NCBI RefSeq assembly: GCF_042655385.1
Contig: NZ_JBHSMA010000001.1
Location: forward strand, 1,674,001 to 1,738,000
DNA length: 64,000 bases
From: Larkinella bovis
GTDB taxonomy: Bacteria; Bacteroidota; Bacteroidia; Cytophagales; Spirosomataceae
Direction: 5' to 3'
The notes beneath the pieces were generated by a model. It was given only the letters and a program-made list of their open reading frames with translations, did not search any database and was not told the DNA's origin. Each line of letters begins with the position of its first letter. Within the stretch, counting starts at the first letter, position 1. The translations under genes were made by a program, and so were the position numbers. This document shows positions 35,010 to 44,793 of this stretch, piece by piece.

Positions 35010-36671
35010 TTACTTGATCGCTTCAAAAACCGGGTTGCCGATGTTTCCGCTCGGTTCCAGAATGTGCAGCAGGGCCGAAACCGTGGAGGCAATATCGGCA
35101 ATGTGCGTCCGGCGGGTCGTTTCGCCCGGTTTGATGCCCCAGCCGTAGAACAGCAGCGGAACGTGCGTATCGTAATTGAAAAGCGTTCCGTGGGAGGTTC
35201 CGCCCTTCTGGTAACCCTGCAACCAGCCAGGCTGCGTTACAATGTACAGGTCACCACTCCGTTTTGCGTTATACACATTGCGCAGCAGGGGCATCCAGTA
35301 TTCCGGCACCGACGTGTTACCGATATCGTGCAGATTGATTACATTTTGGATACCCGGCTCTTTCAGCAGGGCGATTTTAACCACTTCCGCAACCTCCGAA
35401 ATTTTTACTTTTTTCTCCCGCAGCAGATCGTGGTTCAGGTAAACCTGCCCGTTTGCGTCTCCCACGATCCATTTACCCGGACCGAAGGCATCGGTGATGG
35501 CCTTGGTCGTTGCCGCCCCGATTTTATTGCCATCCAGAAAACCGCCCGGCACGTTCATGCTTTGCGAATACGCCGGGTTATCGGCGGCTCCGTGGTCGGC
35601 CGACAGGAAGGTGAAGTAATTGCCCTTCCCGACCTGTTCGTCCAGCGTCGTCAGCAACTCCGCAATTACTTTATCGAGCCGCAGGTACTCGTCCTGCACC
35701 TCAATGGACGACGGGCTAAACCGGTGCCCAATGGCGTCGGGGGAAGAAAAACTTACGCAGAGAAAATCCGTTTCCGGGCCTTTGCCCATGTTCTCGCCTT
35801 TCAGGGCCGCAACCGCCATTTCTTTCGTCAGAATATCGCCGAACGGGCTGGTGCGCAGGGCTTCGTATTTACTCCCCAGCGAAGCCACCGCCTGGTGCGG
35901 AAAAACCGCCTTCGGTTCGCCCGCCAGCGGGTTTTCAAACGGGGTATCATCGACCGTGCTTTCCACGTACTGATTGATTGGCAGGACGGTTTCCCAGGCC
36001 TGGGTCAGGTATTTGTCCGACAGTTTTCGGGCATTAAAATCTTTCGCCCACTGCGGTTGTTCTTTCATATAAAACGTACTCGAAATCCAGCTCCCGTCTT
36101 TTGAATCGTACCAGTAAGCCGCGTTGGCCGCGTGACCGGCTGGCAGAATGGCCCCCCGATCCTTCATCGCCACCCCAATGATTTTCGAGCGACCCTGGGT
36201 GGCTATTTTCAGCTGATCCGTGACGGTGCTTACCAGCAGATTACGCGGTGACATTTTCCCGGCCGAGGTGGTGTTCCCACTCGCCGTAACCGCCGTAACC
36301 GTCGAATCCTCCACGCAATACATATCCCGATCCAGCCGCCGGTCGTACCAGTCGTTGCCGACAATCCCGGAGATGGCCGGTGCTGAACCCGTATAAACGT
36401 GGGCGTGGCCGGGTGCCGTGATCGTGGCGGCATAATGGTAATGGTTGTTGCGGGCGTTGAAACCGTCGCGCATCATCCGCTTAAAACCGCCCTCACTGTA
36501 CTTGTTGTAATACCGATACAGGTAGTCGTAACGCATCTGATCCACAATGATGCCAACCACCAGTTTCGGGCGGCTCAGGGTCGACGAGGTTGTAGCCGGT
36601 TTTTTCGGGGCCGACTGCGCAAAAGTCAGGACGGGAAGCAATAAAAAGGAAGCAAAACGAAGTAATTTCAT
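35010..36671 (-). CDS. PafA-type alkaline phosphatase
   Basis: 553 residues from the ATG at 36669-36671, giving a signal peptide (MKLLRFASFLLLPVLTFAQ). Alkaline-phosphatase fold of the PafA kind: metal ligand D44 in IIVDQMRYDY, a threonine nucleophile expected at T85 in TITAPGHAHVYTG rather than serine, and later LSADHGA. These periplasmic enzymes release phosphate from a wide range of monoesters. The promoter at 36705-36712 supports this start over the longer frame. Confidence 0.9.
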   Translation of the reverse strand: MKLLRFASFLLLPVLTFAQSAPKKPATTSSTLSRPKLVVGIIVDQMRYDYLYRYYNKYSEGGFKRMMRDGFNARNNHYHYAATITAPGHAHVYTGSAPAISGIVGNDWYDRRLDRDMYCVEDSTVTAVTASGNTTSAGKMSPRNLLVSTVTDQLKIATQGRSKIIGVAMKDRGAILPAGHAANAAYWYDSKDGSWISSTFYMKEQPQWAKDFNARKLSDKYLTQAWETVLPINQYVESTVDDTPFENPLAGEPKAVFPHQAVASLGSKYEALRTSPFGDILTKEMAVAALKGENMGKGPETDFLCVSFSSPDAIGHRFSPSSIEVQDEYLRLDKVIAELLTTLDEQVGKGNYFTFLSADHGAADNPAYSQSMNVPGGFLDGNKIGAATTKAITDAFGPGKWIVGDANGQVYLNHDLLREKKVKISEVAEVVKIALLKEPGIQNVINLHDIGNTSVPEYWMPLLRNVYNAKRSGDLYIVTQPGWLQGYQKGGTSHGTLFNYDTHVPLLFYGWGIKPGETTRRTHIADIASTVSALLHILEPSGNIGNPVFEAIK

Positions 36672-36704
36672 GCCAAATAAAAAAGGGATTGGGTTACTGT
36701 ACTC

Positions 36705-36712
36705 CAAAAGTA
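36705..36712 (-). promoter_or_regulatory. Bacteroidetal -7 element (TACTTTTG) for the phosphatase
   Basis: Exact TAnnTTTG on the minus strand, 34 bases before the ATG at 36671, so the in-frame upstream codon at 36731 cannot be used from this promoter. Confidence 0.6.
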
Positions 36713-36762
36713 ATGAACATTTCCCGTACACGAGTCGTTAGCCGGTAAATGAATTGTGAAAG

Positions 36763-37503
36763 ATGCCATCAACCCTTGCATTTAAGCCTTCCCACATAGG
36801 CAACCGGGGCCTGTATTTTGCCGCAGCCATTCTATTGGGATGGGGCAGTATGCTGGCGTTTTTGCTCCGGTATCCCATTAACTGGCAAAATCCGCTGACC
36901 TACTTCTTTGTGCTGGTTCAAATGCACCTCTATACGGGCGTTTTTATTACCGCCCACGATGCCATTCATGGTGTCGTGGTTCCTCAAAACCGACGACTGA
37001 ATTACTGGGTTGGTTTTGTGTGTGCCACCTTGTTTGCCTTCAATAATTTCAACCGACTGAGCCGCAAACACCACCTCCACCACCGGCACTCCGCCACCCA
37101 CGACGACCCGGATTTCCACGATGGCAATCCTGCCTTTCTGGCCTGGTATTACAGCTTTCTGAAGGAATACATATCGATTGGACAGATTCTGCTGATGGCC
37201 ATAACCTATAACATCCTGAAAATCTGGCTCCCGATGGAGAATCTGATTCTGTACTGGATGGTTCCGGCGGTGTTGAGTACGTTCCAGCTTTTTTTCTTCG
37301 GTACCTACTTACCCCACCGCGGAGAACACCAAAACCCGCCCCACAACGCCCGGAGCCAGCCGCTCAACCACGTCTGGGCTTTTCTGAGCTGTTATTTTTT
37401 TGGCTACCACGCCGAACACCATGCCTGGCCCTACCTGCCGTGGTGGAAACTGCCGGAAGCACGAGAGAGTGTTAGGAGTGATGAGTTAAGAATTATGAGT
37501 TAA
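36763..37503 (+). CDS. crtW: Beta-carotene ketolase-like (CrtW) fatty-acid-desaturase-fold enzyme
   Basis: 246 residues, several membrane segments and three histidine clusters: H65-xxx-H69 (TAHDAIHG), KHHLHH at 102-107, and YHAEHHAWP near the C-terminus. DDPDFH, FFGTYLPHRGEH, HNARS and PWWKLPE are hallmarks of CrtW, which adds keto groups at C4 of beta-ionone rings. The last eight or so codons come from the intergenic repeat at 37478-37555 and are probably not ancestral. No other carotenoid gene is adjacent apart from a convergent polyprenyl synthase. Confidence 0.85.
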   Translation: MPSTLAFKPSHIGNRGLYFAAAILLGWGSMLAFLLRYPINWQNPLTYFFVLVQMHLYTGVFITAHDAIHGVVVPQNRRLNYWVGFVCATLFAFNNFNRLSRKHHLHHRHSATHDDPDFHDGNPAFLAWYYSFLKEYISIGQILLMAITYNILKIWLPMENLILYWMVPAVLSTFQLFFFGTYLPHRGEHQNPPHNARSQPLNHVWAFLSCYFFGYHAEHHAWPYLPWWKLPEARESVRSDELRIMS

Positions 37504-37555
37504 GAGTTAAATGCATCAGCCAACTCTTAACTCATCACTCTTAACCCATAATTCT
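37478..37555. repeat. AT-rich inverted repeat ('atgagttaagaatta' family)
   Basis: Left arm 37478-37508 and right arm 37522-37555 are imperfect inverted copies of a unit containing TGATGAGTTAAGA. It spans the junction of the convergent crtW-like and polyprenyl synthase genes and encodes the end of the former. Confidence 0.75.
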
Positions 37556-38528
37556 ATTTGCTGCGTTCGATGGTATACTGCACCAGTTGTTCGAGGGACG
37601 TGCGGTAGGGGGATTGGGGGAAGGTGGCCAGCAGTGCCTGCGCTTCATCGACGTAGCGGGCCATGACCGTTGTGGCGTATTCGATTCCGCCCGACTTTTT
37701 CACGAAATCGATCACTTCGGCCACCCGTTTCGGGTTCTCGCTTTCGTTCTTGACGATGTTGATCATCCGCCGTTTTTCGGTCCAGCCAGCGTTGTTAAGC
37801 GCATAGATCAGCGGCAGTGTCATCTTCTTCTCCTTGATATCGATGCCGAGCGGTTTGCCTACTTCCACTTCGCCGTAATCGAACAGATCGTCTTTGATCT
37901 GGAACGCAATTCCGACTTTTTCGCCGAACAGCCGGGCGGCTTCCACCACTTCCGGTATGGCCCCCACCGATCGGGCACCTACCGCGCAGCAGGCCGCAAT
38001 CAGCGTGGCGGTTTTCTGCCGGATAATTTCGAAGTAAATGGATTCGGTAATGTCGAGCCGCCGGGCTTTTTCGATCTGGAGCAGTTCTCCTTCCGAAATT
38101 TCCTTAACCGCCCGGTTGATGAGTTTGAGAAACTCAAAATCTTCGTGATCGACGGCCAGAAAAAGACTCCGGGAAAGCAAGTAATCGCCCACCAAAACTG
38201 CAATCTTATTCTTCCACAACGCATTGACGGAGAAGAAACCGCGCCGGTAGTTGGAGTCGTCCACCACGTCGTCGTGGACCAGCGTGGCCGTATGAACCAG
38301 CTCGATCAGGGCGGCTCCCCGGTAGGTCGAATCGTTGATGGTGCCGCATACCCCCGCCGTCAGAAACACAAACATGGGCCGCAATTGCTTGCCTTTCCGG
38401 CGCACAATATAGGTCATGATCTGGTCCAGCAACATCACTTCACTTTTCATAAACTGCCGGAATTTGTGCTCAAACGTTTCCATTTCGGCAGCAATCGGCG
38501 CTTGTATGTTCCGGATCGATAGTGGCAT
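37554..38528 (-). CDS. Polyprenyl diphosphate synthase
   Basis: 324 residues. Trans-prenyltransferase with the first aspartate-rich motif DDVVDD at 86-91, followed by SNYRRG, and the second, QIKDDLFDYG. GKQLRP near residue 46 is the usual substrate-binding segment. Length and sequence match long-chain synthases such as octaprenyl/solanesyl diphosphate synthase that build the menaquinone side chain. Convergent with the crtW-like gene. Confidence 0.9.
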   Translation of the reverse strand: MPLSIRNIQAPIAAEMETFEHKFRQFMKSEVMLLDQIMTYIVRRKGKQLRPMFVFLTAGVCGTINDSTYRGAALIELVHTATLVHDDVVDDSNYRRGFFSVNALWKNKIAVLVGDYLLSRSLFLAVDHEDFEFLKLINRAVKEISEGELLQIEKARRLDITESIYFEIIRQKTATLIAACCAVGARSVGAIPEVVEAARLFGEKVGIAFQIKDDLFDYGEVEVGKPLGIDIKEKKMTLPLIYALNNAGWTEKRRMINIVKNESENPKRVAEVIDFVKKSGGIEYATTVMARYVDEAQALLATFPQSPYRTSLEQLVQYTIERSK

Positions 38529-38706
38529 CAGTACGATCAGTTCGTTGGTCAGACGAACCGTATTCAGGGCGCAAGTATACCACTCAAACGTGAACTTCGG
38601 GGCAAAACTTTAAAAAATTATGGATACTGAAGTATGAACGATGCCCGGAAAGCTGTTAATTAAGCGTTGGATTCATCATTCATCATCCATCATTATCATT
38701 CGATTC

Positions 38707-39627
38707 ATGCGTGCACTGGTCTTAGGGGGCGGTTCACTCAAAGGGGCGTTTCAGGCGGGTGCCATTCAGGCGGTTCTGGAAGCCGGTTTTGAGCCGGAAG
38801 CTATTTACGGAATATCGGTCGGGAGTCTCAATGCGGTTTTTCTGGTGCACGAAGCCGGTAAACAATTCGCTGAACACGGGACCATCAATTGGCCGAAAGT
38901 CGGTCGGCACCTGATCGAATTCTGGATTCGCAACATCACCCGACCCGAAGATGTGGCCGAAATCCGCTCGCGGTTGCTGATGGGCTATAACACGGTAATG
39001 AGCCGCTTCGACGGGTTGCTGGACAATACCCCCCTGCAAAATCTGATTAAAGAGGCCATCAAACTTCCGACGCTCGTCAACAGTCCGATCCGGCTGAAGG
39101 TCGGCGCCGTCGACATCATTCATGGCGATATGGTGTATGTGGACAACGAAGATCCAGCGATTCTGGATTATGTCATTGCCAGCAGTTCGCTACCCTTTCT
39201 GATGCCCGCCGTCTGCATCGGCGGTGATCGCGAAAAAATGTTTCTGGATGGCGGTTTGCGGGAGGTTGCGCCCCTCAGGGAAGCCATCGACGACGGTGCT
39301 AACGAGCTGGTTTGTGTGGCCTGTCATGCCAAACGGATTTTTACGGAGAAGTTCAATTACCGCAACCTGCTGAACCTGGTCGAACGGGTGAAGGATATTA
39401 CGGTCAATCAGATCGTCAACAACGACATTGCCTGGGCCGAACGCTGGGTCGAGCGGGAAAAGCTCCGGGGAAAGGAAATGCACCTGACGCTCGTCCGGCC
39501 CCAGGAACCCCTCTACCTGAATCTGATGAAATTCTCCTCCGAAGATATTGGCCGGCTCATCGTACAGGGATATGAAAACGCGACCGAGGTGTTACGGACG
39601 GCAGGCATTGGGCGGCAAGTCGACTAA
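38707..39627 (+). CDS. Patatin-like phospholipase
   Basis: 306 residues from the ATG at 38707, selected because the oxyanion motif GGGSLKGAFQAG starts at residue 7. Catalytic dyad: S37 in GISVG and D181 in DGG. Cytoplasmic by sequence (no signal peptide), related to the RssA/YjjU kind of patatins. Lipid substrate unknown. Upstream DNA contains an 'attcatcattcatc' simple repeat. Confidence 0.9.
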   Translation: MRALVLGGGSLKGAFQAGAIQAVLEAGFEPEAIYGISVGSLNAVFLVHEAGKQFAEHGTINWPKVGRHLIEFWIRNITRPEDVAEIRSRLLMGYNTVMSRFDGLLDNTPLQNLIKEAIKLPTLVNSPIRLKVGAVDIIHGDMVYVDNEDPAILDYVIASSSLPFLMPAVCIGGDREKMFLDGGLREVAPLREAIDDGANELVCVACHAKRIFTEKFNYRNLLNLVERVKDITVNQIVNNDIAWAERWVEREKLRGKEMHLTLVRPQEPLYLNLMKFSSEDIGRLIVQGYENATEVLRTAGIGRQVD

Positions 39628-39655
39628 TGCCGAACAAACCGGCTCGCCCGGGAGG

Positions 39656-40024
39656 CTAACTATAATCGCTGATTCGCGTCAATTTGCCGTTTTTCTGTTC
39701 AAAAATACTGACCCCCCGAAGCGCCATCGTATCGCCGGCTTTCAAACCGTTGGGCAGGTCGATGGCCAGGGTTGCCCGGTAATCGATCTCGACCGCGGCT
39801 GATTCCGCGCTGATGACCAAAAACCGGATGGTCTGCTGCCGCTCGCTGAAATACGCCAACGACTGATTGGCCAGGTCTTCGAACGCCTGCCGGGTGGTGG
39901 TTCGGATCACGCCCGAAACGTTGGAAACATTTTCGAAAACGATCTGCTCATCGACCAGCGCCAGCATGGCCGGAACATTCTTGGTGTTGTAGGCTTCAAG
40001 ATACGCCCGAATTAAGTCTTCCAT
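39656..40024 (-). CDS. SnoaL-like/NTF2-fold protein
   Basis: 122 residues: MEDLIRAYLEAYNTKNVPAM and the later FEDLANQSLAYFSERQQ plus four to five beta strands, the pattern of SnoaL-like cone folds. Such domains act as small enzymes or ligand-binding proteins; nothing visible decides. Its start lies 29 bases inside the DUF4180 gene, so it is translated from the same mRNA. Confidence 0.82.
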   Translation of the reverse strand: MEDLIRAYLEAYNTKNVPAMLALVDEQIVFENVSNVSGVIRTTTRQAFEDLANQSLAYFSERQQTIRFLVISAESAAVEIDYRATLAIDLPNGLKAGDTMALRGVSIFEQKNGKLTRISDYS

Positions 40025-40379
40025 GCGTTAGTTTAGCGATTGCTTCGTCCACGGACGCCACAAAATTAATCCGACCCACCTGGTTGCTTTCGTACATGAA
40101 ATCGCGCAGACTTTGACTGGTAAACTTCGAAAAATCCCCAACCACCGCCAGTTGAATCCGGTACGTCGAGAATTTCTGAAGAATGTCTCCTGCCAACCCG
40201 GTTTTCAGATCGAAGAAACCAGGCGTCAGGTGTTTCTCCTGAACAATGATTTTCTCCGCCCCCTGATACGCGCAGTTGGCGAGCAAATCCAGGGCATCCT
40301 GCACCTGCTGAATGACAAACTGATCGGATCTCAGCTCCGCCAGGTCAACGCCATTGACGTTCATGAGATGTATTTCCAT
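39996..40379 (-). CDS. DUF4180 domain protein
   Basis: 127 residues matching DUF4180 by its conserved pattern: GVDLAELRSDQFVIQQVQDA, YQGAEKIIVQEKHLTPGFFDLKTGLAG split across residues 39-65, and VGDFSKFTSQSLRDFMYESN. Family function is not known; STAS-like fold is possible. First gene of a two-gene unit with the overlapping SnoaL-like gene. Confidence 0.85.
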   Translation of the reverse strand: MEIHLMNVNGVDLAELRSDQFVIQQVQDALDLLANCAYQGAEKIIVQEKHLTPGFFDLKTGLAGDILQKFSTYRIQLAVVGDFSKFTSQSLRDFMYESNQVGRINFVASVDEAIAKLTHGRLNSGVS

Positions 40380-40469
40380 CGGTCTCGTTTTGAATAAAGG
40401 CTCCTAACAACAAAGGTATACGTTGGCCAACGCATTTCCTTCCCAAACCGGATACAGGCAATGCGGTTA

Positions 40470-41333
40470 TTAGTTAAACAGCGCCCTCACGTCTGCCGGT
40501 CGATCCGTTGTCAGGATATCCGCACCCGTTTTAAAAATCGCCCGGTATTCACCGGCCACCTCCCGAATCGGTTTTTCGTCCGGATTACCCGGGCCATACG
40601 TTCCGGCGGTACAGGGAATCCCATCTTGGTGAACCCGTTCATAGAACTCCTTTTTCTGACGCGACGCCAGCGCAATCAGGTGGTGCAGCGACAGCCCGGC
40701 TTTCCGCAGCGCATCGCCGTGATCGGCCTGGTTGAACCCCAGGGCAATCCAGAGATTGGGGTAGTTTTTCCGCAGCAAAACCGCATCGTCCACCGAATAA
40801 CAAATGATAAAAACGCTGTGCAACGCACCCCGATCGACGATGGTCTTCATGACTTTTTCCAAATCGACACCCGGTTTGGCATCGATCGCCATCACGACCC
40901 TGCCAGCGCCCCACTGCAAGACGTCATCAAACCGCGCGATACGCTGGCGGGTGGGGTTGCCCCGCAAATCGCGCAGAAAAACCGCCTTTAAGTCGGCCCA
41001 GGTCTGCGCTTTCAGCGAACCGGTGCCCGTGGTCGTCCGCTCAATTTCGTCGTCGTGCAGCAGGACCAGCACGCTATCCCGCGTCATCCGGACATCCATT
41101 TCGAGAATGGCCTCCGGTACCTGCTCATTCAGATGCCGGAAGGTTTCCAGGCTATTTTCCGTTTCAGAAGGTGTGGGCCCACCCCGATGCGCCAGGATCA
41201 GCGGCACGTTCCGATCCGGCCGATACGCCAGAACCTGTTCCAGTGCCTGCGCGGTCGAAAACCCCGAACCGCTCTGCGCGTACAACAGCGAATACTTCAG
41301 CAGCACGAAACTCCAAATCAGTAGTTTTTTCAT
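40470..41333 (-). CDS. Glycerophosphodiester phosphodiesterase family protein
   Basis: 287 residues from the ATG at 41331-41333 (a start two codons upstream is possible). Signal peptide MKKLLIWSFVLLKYSLLYAQ. GDPD TIM barrel: LILAHRGG, EMDVRMTRDSVLVLLHDD and ERTTTGTG contain the active-site His and metal ligands. Periplasmic hydrolysis of glycerophosphodiesters or related phosphodiesters is likely. Sits just after the terminator of the TonB receptor gene. Confidence 0.88.
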   Translation of the reverse strand: MKKLLIWSFVLLKYSLLYAQSGSGFSTAQALEQVLAYRPDRNVPLILAHRGGPTPSETENSLETFRHLNEQVPEAILEMDVRMTRDSVLVLLHDDEIERTTTGTGSLKAQTWADLKAVFLRDLRGNPTRQRIARFDDVLQWGAGRVVMAIDAKPGVDLEKVMKTIVDRGALHSVFIICYSVDDAVLLRKNYPNLWIALGFNQADHGDALRKAGLSLHHLIALASRQKKEFYERVHQDGIPCTAGTYGPGNPDEKPIREVAGEYRAIFKTGADILTTDRPADVRALFN

Positions 41334-41343
41334 TGCCATTCCC

Positions 41344-41381
41344 AAAAAATTGCCCCCGCCGAACGAATCCGGCGGGGGCAA
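41344..41381 (-). terminator. Rho-independent terminator of the Oar-like receptor gene
   Basis: Perfect 12-bp GC-rich stem (41350-41361 with 41370-41381), followed on the minus strand by six T. It lies between the receptor stop and the GDPD start. Confidence 0.9.
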
Positions 41382-41400
41382 ATCCTTACTTTCCAATCAA

Positions 41401-44400
41401 TTAGTTAAAGATATACCGAATACCAATTTGTGCCTGGTAAACCGCATTCAGGTTTTGAGCCGGCAAGAACGAGTCTTTCAACAGCGTGGTCTGACCTTTG
41501 AACGATTGGGTCGCCAACCGGTAGGTTGTTTGTCCCGTCGTGGTGTTGACCGTCGCCGTCAGCGGGCTGGACGTAGAGGTCCCCGTCGAAGCCGTCAGGG
41601 CGTTCCCCAGGCCCCAGCTATCGTTCAGCAGGTTGGCGAAGTTCAGAATGTCGGCCCGGAGCTGGATCGTATTCCGTTTGCCTTTCACGCCAACCGCCAC
41701 GTAAAACTCCTGCACCAACGACAGATCGAACCGGGTCAGCCAGGGGTATTCTCCACCGTTCCGTTCGGCATACTGCCCGCGACGGGTTTTCAGGTACTTG
41801 TTATTCTCGATATACGCTTCGAACGCAGCGGCCTGTTGTTCCGGTGAGTAGGTCACGGCCGTTGCTCCCGAACCAACCGTCAACGGCGTGAACGTCAGCT
41901 CAGAGGCCGTTTTCGGTACGTAAAGCAGGTCATTCGAGTTCTGACCGTCGAAGTTGACATCCTGGTTGTAAACGTAGGAGATTTTGCCCCCGCTGTTGCC
42001 GAGGAGACCCAGGGTAATGGCCGTCGAACCACCGAATTTACCGCCGTAGTTCAGACGGTACGTTGCGTACCCAACAACCCGGTGCCGCATATCCTGATCC
42101 GAATACGCCGTGGTCAGGTAGTTCTGTCCCAGCACGGACGGAACGTTTCCAACCACCGTACTACCCACAACGGCCAGGTCGCGGGCTTTGCCGTACGTAT
42201 AGGCCAGCGACCCGCCGAAACCCCGAACGGCCGGTTTTTCCAGTTTCGCTGTGACAATATACGAGTTCCCCTTATTGGTATTTCTCAACACAAACGCGTT
42301 GGCAATCTGCGGATTGTAGTAACGGGCGGCTGCCAGACCAGAGCTTGCCACCCCATAGGCCGGAAACACCGGGCGGTTGTCCGGCCCGCTCAGGGTTTTG
42401 CCGGCTTCGGGCGCTTTCAGGTTCGCATCGATATAACGCAGGGCCTGAATATTTTTGTTATACACAAACTCCAGCGTTCCGATCAGGCCCCCGGGCAGTT
42501 TCTGATCGATGGCTACGTTGGTTTTCCAGATTTGCGGGTATTTCAGATTCTGATCCGATGCGTTGATCACGTAGGGAGCCAGTTTGGAAATATCCACGTT
42601 GGCCGGATTGGGCCGAATGGCTTCCGGCAGTTTGCTCGGGTCCGTCACAAACGGAACAGCCGTCGTGTTGGTCAGGTTGATGACCGCCGTATTCACCCCG
42701 TTATTGCCTAACTGATTGGACACGAGTACTTCCGGAATACGGGATACGAAAATCCCGCTACCACCCCGGATTTGCGTCGTTTTATCCCCTTTCACATCCC
42801 AGTTGAAGCCCACACGCGGTGACAGCAGCAGGCGCGGTTTCGGGAACGATCCGGTGGTGATTTTGTAATTCTCACCATTTTCGTTCTTGAACGTCAGACC
42901 GGCCACGATCGGGTTGTTGAAGTTTTCAGCCGTGCTGTTGTTGTAGTGAAAAACATCACCCCGCAGACCCAGCGTCAGCTTGAAGTTCGGCGTGGCCTGG
43001 AACTCGTCCTGAATGTAGGCACTGTACAGGCTCCGTTTCAACGTTTGCAGCGGTTCGCCCCCGCCCGGAATGAGCGAATAGCGCAGGTTATAACGAGCGA
43101 CCGGTACGGGTGAAGTCGTTGCGTTCGGATTGTTGATCGACGCTAAAGCCGCCTGCTTGAAATCGTCGATGGAGTTATAGACATAAACCCCGTTCGACGA
43201 CGGGAAAAATACGTTGTCTGAGGTATAATATTCGTATACCACACCAGCGGTGAGGGTGTGCTTACCGGCGAAATAACTGAAGTTATTCGTGACGTTCATC
43301 GTCGAATAATTCAGCTGGTTATTCGGGGTAAACGGATCGAACCCAATCGAGGTGTAGGTACTACCGTCTTTCAGAATATCGATAGACGGGAAGATACCCG
43401 TCTTGTAGGTCCGGTCTTCCAGCTGTTTGTTGTACGTAACAATCAGGTTATTGGCGAATTTACCCCCGAAGTTCGAGGTCAATTCGGCGGCCAGCGAACG
43501 GGTGTTATCGGCAATGATATACCCGGAGTTTTCCGGTGAAATCGCCAGGGCGCTGTTCGTCCGGTTTCCATTTCCGGCGGTGTTGCTACTGTTGCTGTTG
43601 CTGATGAGCGATCCGGAATCTGAATTGTGGTGTGAATATCGGACCGACAGTTTGTGCTGGTCGTTGATGTTATAGTCCAGACGAATCAACCCTTTGAAGC
43701 TGTTCACATCGTTGTTGAAACCGTCGAGAGCCCCCAGGCTCCGGCCAAAGTTGGTTTGCATGAACTGCGACAGATCCTGCATATCGGCCAGCGTTACGCG
43801 GGAAACCTGGCCACTGGCACCCTGTCCACGATCGAGGCTCCAGAGCATAGCCGGGGTACTGCTTTTATACATCTCGCCGTTGACGAAGAAAAACAGTTTG
43901 TTTTTGATGATCGGGCCACCCAACCGGAAACCGTACGTTTTCTCGTTAATGTTGGGTTTCGGCGTAATTTCATCGCCATCGGCCGTTTTACCCACCAGGC
44001 TGTTGTTCCGGAACAGGTGGTAAACCGATCCCTGGAATTCGTTGGTCCCGGAGCGGGTTACGGCGTTGATCCCTGCCCCCGTAAAACCGGATTGGCGAAT
44101 ATCGAAGGGCGCCACGTTTACCTGAAGCTGGTCAATGGCATCGAGCGAAACGGCGGTTGTCCCGGTCCGGCCGCCGGCCAGCGCCGAGCTCCCCAGACCA
44201 AATCCGTTGTTAAAAACCGAACCATCAATAGTGAAGTTGTTGAAACGCGGATCCTGACCGGCAAAAGACTGCCCGTTTCCGTACGCATTGTATTTCGTAA
44301 CGTCCGTCAGCGTCCGGCCAATGGTCGGGATGGAATTGATGGTTTCCCGTCCGAACGAAGCGGCAGCCCCGGTCCGGTCGGAGCTAAAAATATCGCTCCG

Positions 44401-44793
44401 GTTGCCAGAAACCACGATTTCTGATAACTGGGTGCTTTCGTCCACCATCGAAAAATCGACGTTGGCCGCCGTACCCAGGCTGGCTTCAATGCCTTGTTTC
44501 GCTTGTTCTTTAAAGCCGATAAACGTAGTAGTTACCGTATACGGCCCCCCAACGCGAACATTCGGGAAGGTATACCGACCTTCATTATTGGTGACAGTTC
44601 CGTAGCGCGTCCCCGACGGGGTATGCACTGCAATTACCGTAGCACCGGGAAGTCCATCGCCTTTCTGATCTTTGACCAACCCCGCAATGGAAGAGGAGGT
44701 TACCTGTGCCTGAACCTTACTACCACTGAGGACAGTCAGCATCAGCCCCCATGCGAATGCAATAAGCCAGACAGACAGTAATTTTCTGTTCAT
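41401..44793 (-). CDS. Oar-like TonB-dependent outer-membrane receptor
   Basis: 1130 residues. Signal peptide ending near KVQAQ, an N-terminal carboxypeptidase-regulatory-like domain (about 32-115, SIAGLVKDQKGDGLPGATVI), a plug domain with NSIPTIGRTLTDVTKYNAY and NNFTIDGS, then a large barrel ending in YIFN. This architecture, with GTNEFQGSVYHLFRNNSLVG, is that of Oar-type receptors rather than SusC: no SusD partner is adjacent. Such receptors import large peptides or bind surface proteins. The substrate is unknown. Confidence 0.92.
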   Translation of the reverse strand: MNRKLLSVWLIAFAWGLMLTVLSGSKVQAQVTSSSIAGLVKDQKGDGLPGATVIAVHTPSGTRYGTVTNNEGRYTFPNVRVGGPYTVTTTFIGFKEQAKQGIEASLGTAANVDFSMVDESTQLSEIVVSGNRSDIFSSDRTGAAASFGRETINSIPTIGRTLTDVTKYNAYGNGQSFAGQDPRFNNFTIDGSVFNNGFGLGSSALAGGRTGTTAVSLDAIDQLQVNVAPFDIRQSGFTGAGINAVTRSGTNEFQGSVYHLFRNNSLVGKTADGDEITPKPNINEKTYGFRLGGPIIKNKLFFFVNGEMYKSSTPAMLWSLDRGQGASGQVSRVTLADMQDLSQFMQTNFGRSLGALDGFNNDVNSFKGLIRLDYNINDQHKLSVRYSHHNSDSGSLISNSNSSNTAGNGNRTNSALAISPENSGYIIADNTRSLAAELTSNFGGKFANNLIVTYNKQLEDRTYKTGIFPSIDILKDGSTYTSIGFDPFTPNNQLNYSTMNVTNNFSYFAGKHTLTAGVVYEYYTSDNVFFPSSNGVYVYNSIDDFKQAALASINNPNATTSPVPVARYNLRYSLIPGGGEPLQTLKRSLYSAYIQDEFQATPNFKLTLGLRGDVFHYNNSTAENFNNPIVAGLTFKNENGENYKITTGSFPKPRLLLSPRVGFNWDVKGDKTTQIRGGSGIFVSRIPEVLVSNQLGNNGVNTAVINLTNTTAVPFVTDPSKLPEAIRPNPANVDISKLAPYVINASDQNLKYPQIWKTNVAIDQKLPGGLIGTLEFVYNKNIQALRYIDANLKAPEAGKTLSGPDNRPVFPAYGVASSGLAAARYYNPQIANAFVLRNTNKGNSYIVTAKLEKPAVRGFGGSLAYTYGKARDLAVVGSTVVGNVPSVLGQNYLTTAYSDQDMRHRVVGYATYRLNYGGKFGGSTAITLGLLGNSGGKISYVYNQDVNFDGQNSNDLLYVPKTASELTFTPLTVGSGATAVTYSPEQQAAAFEAYIENNKYLKTRRGQYAERNGGEYPWLTRFDLSLVQEFYVAVGVKGKRNTIQLRADILNFANLLNDSWGLGNALTASTGTSTSSPLTATVNTTTGQTTYRLATQSFKGQTTLLKDSFLPAQNLNAVYQAQIGIRYIFN

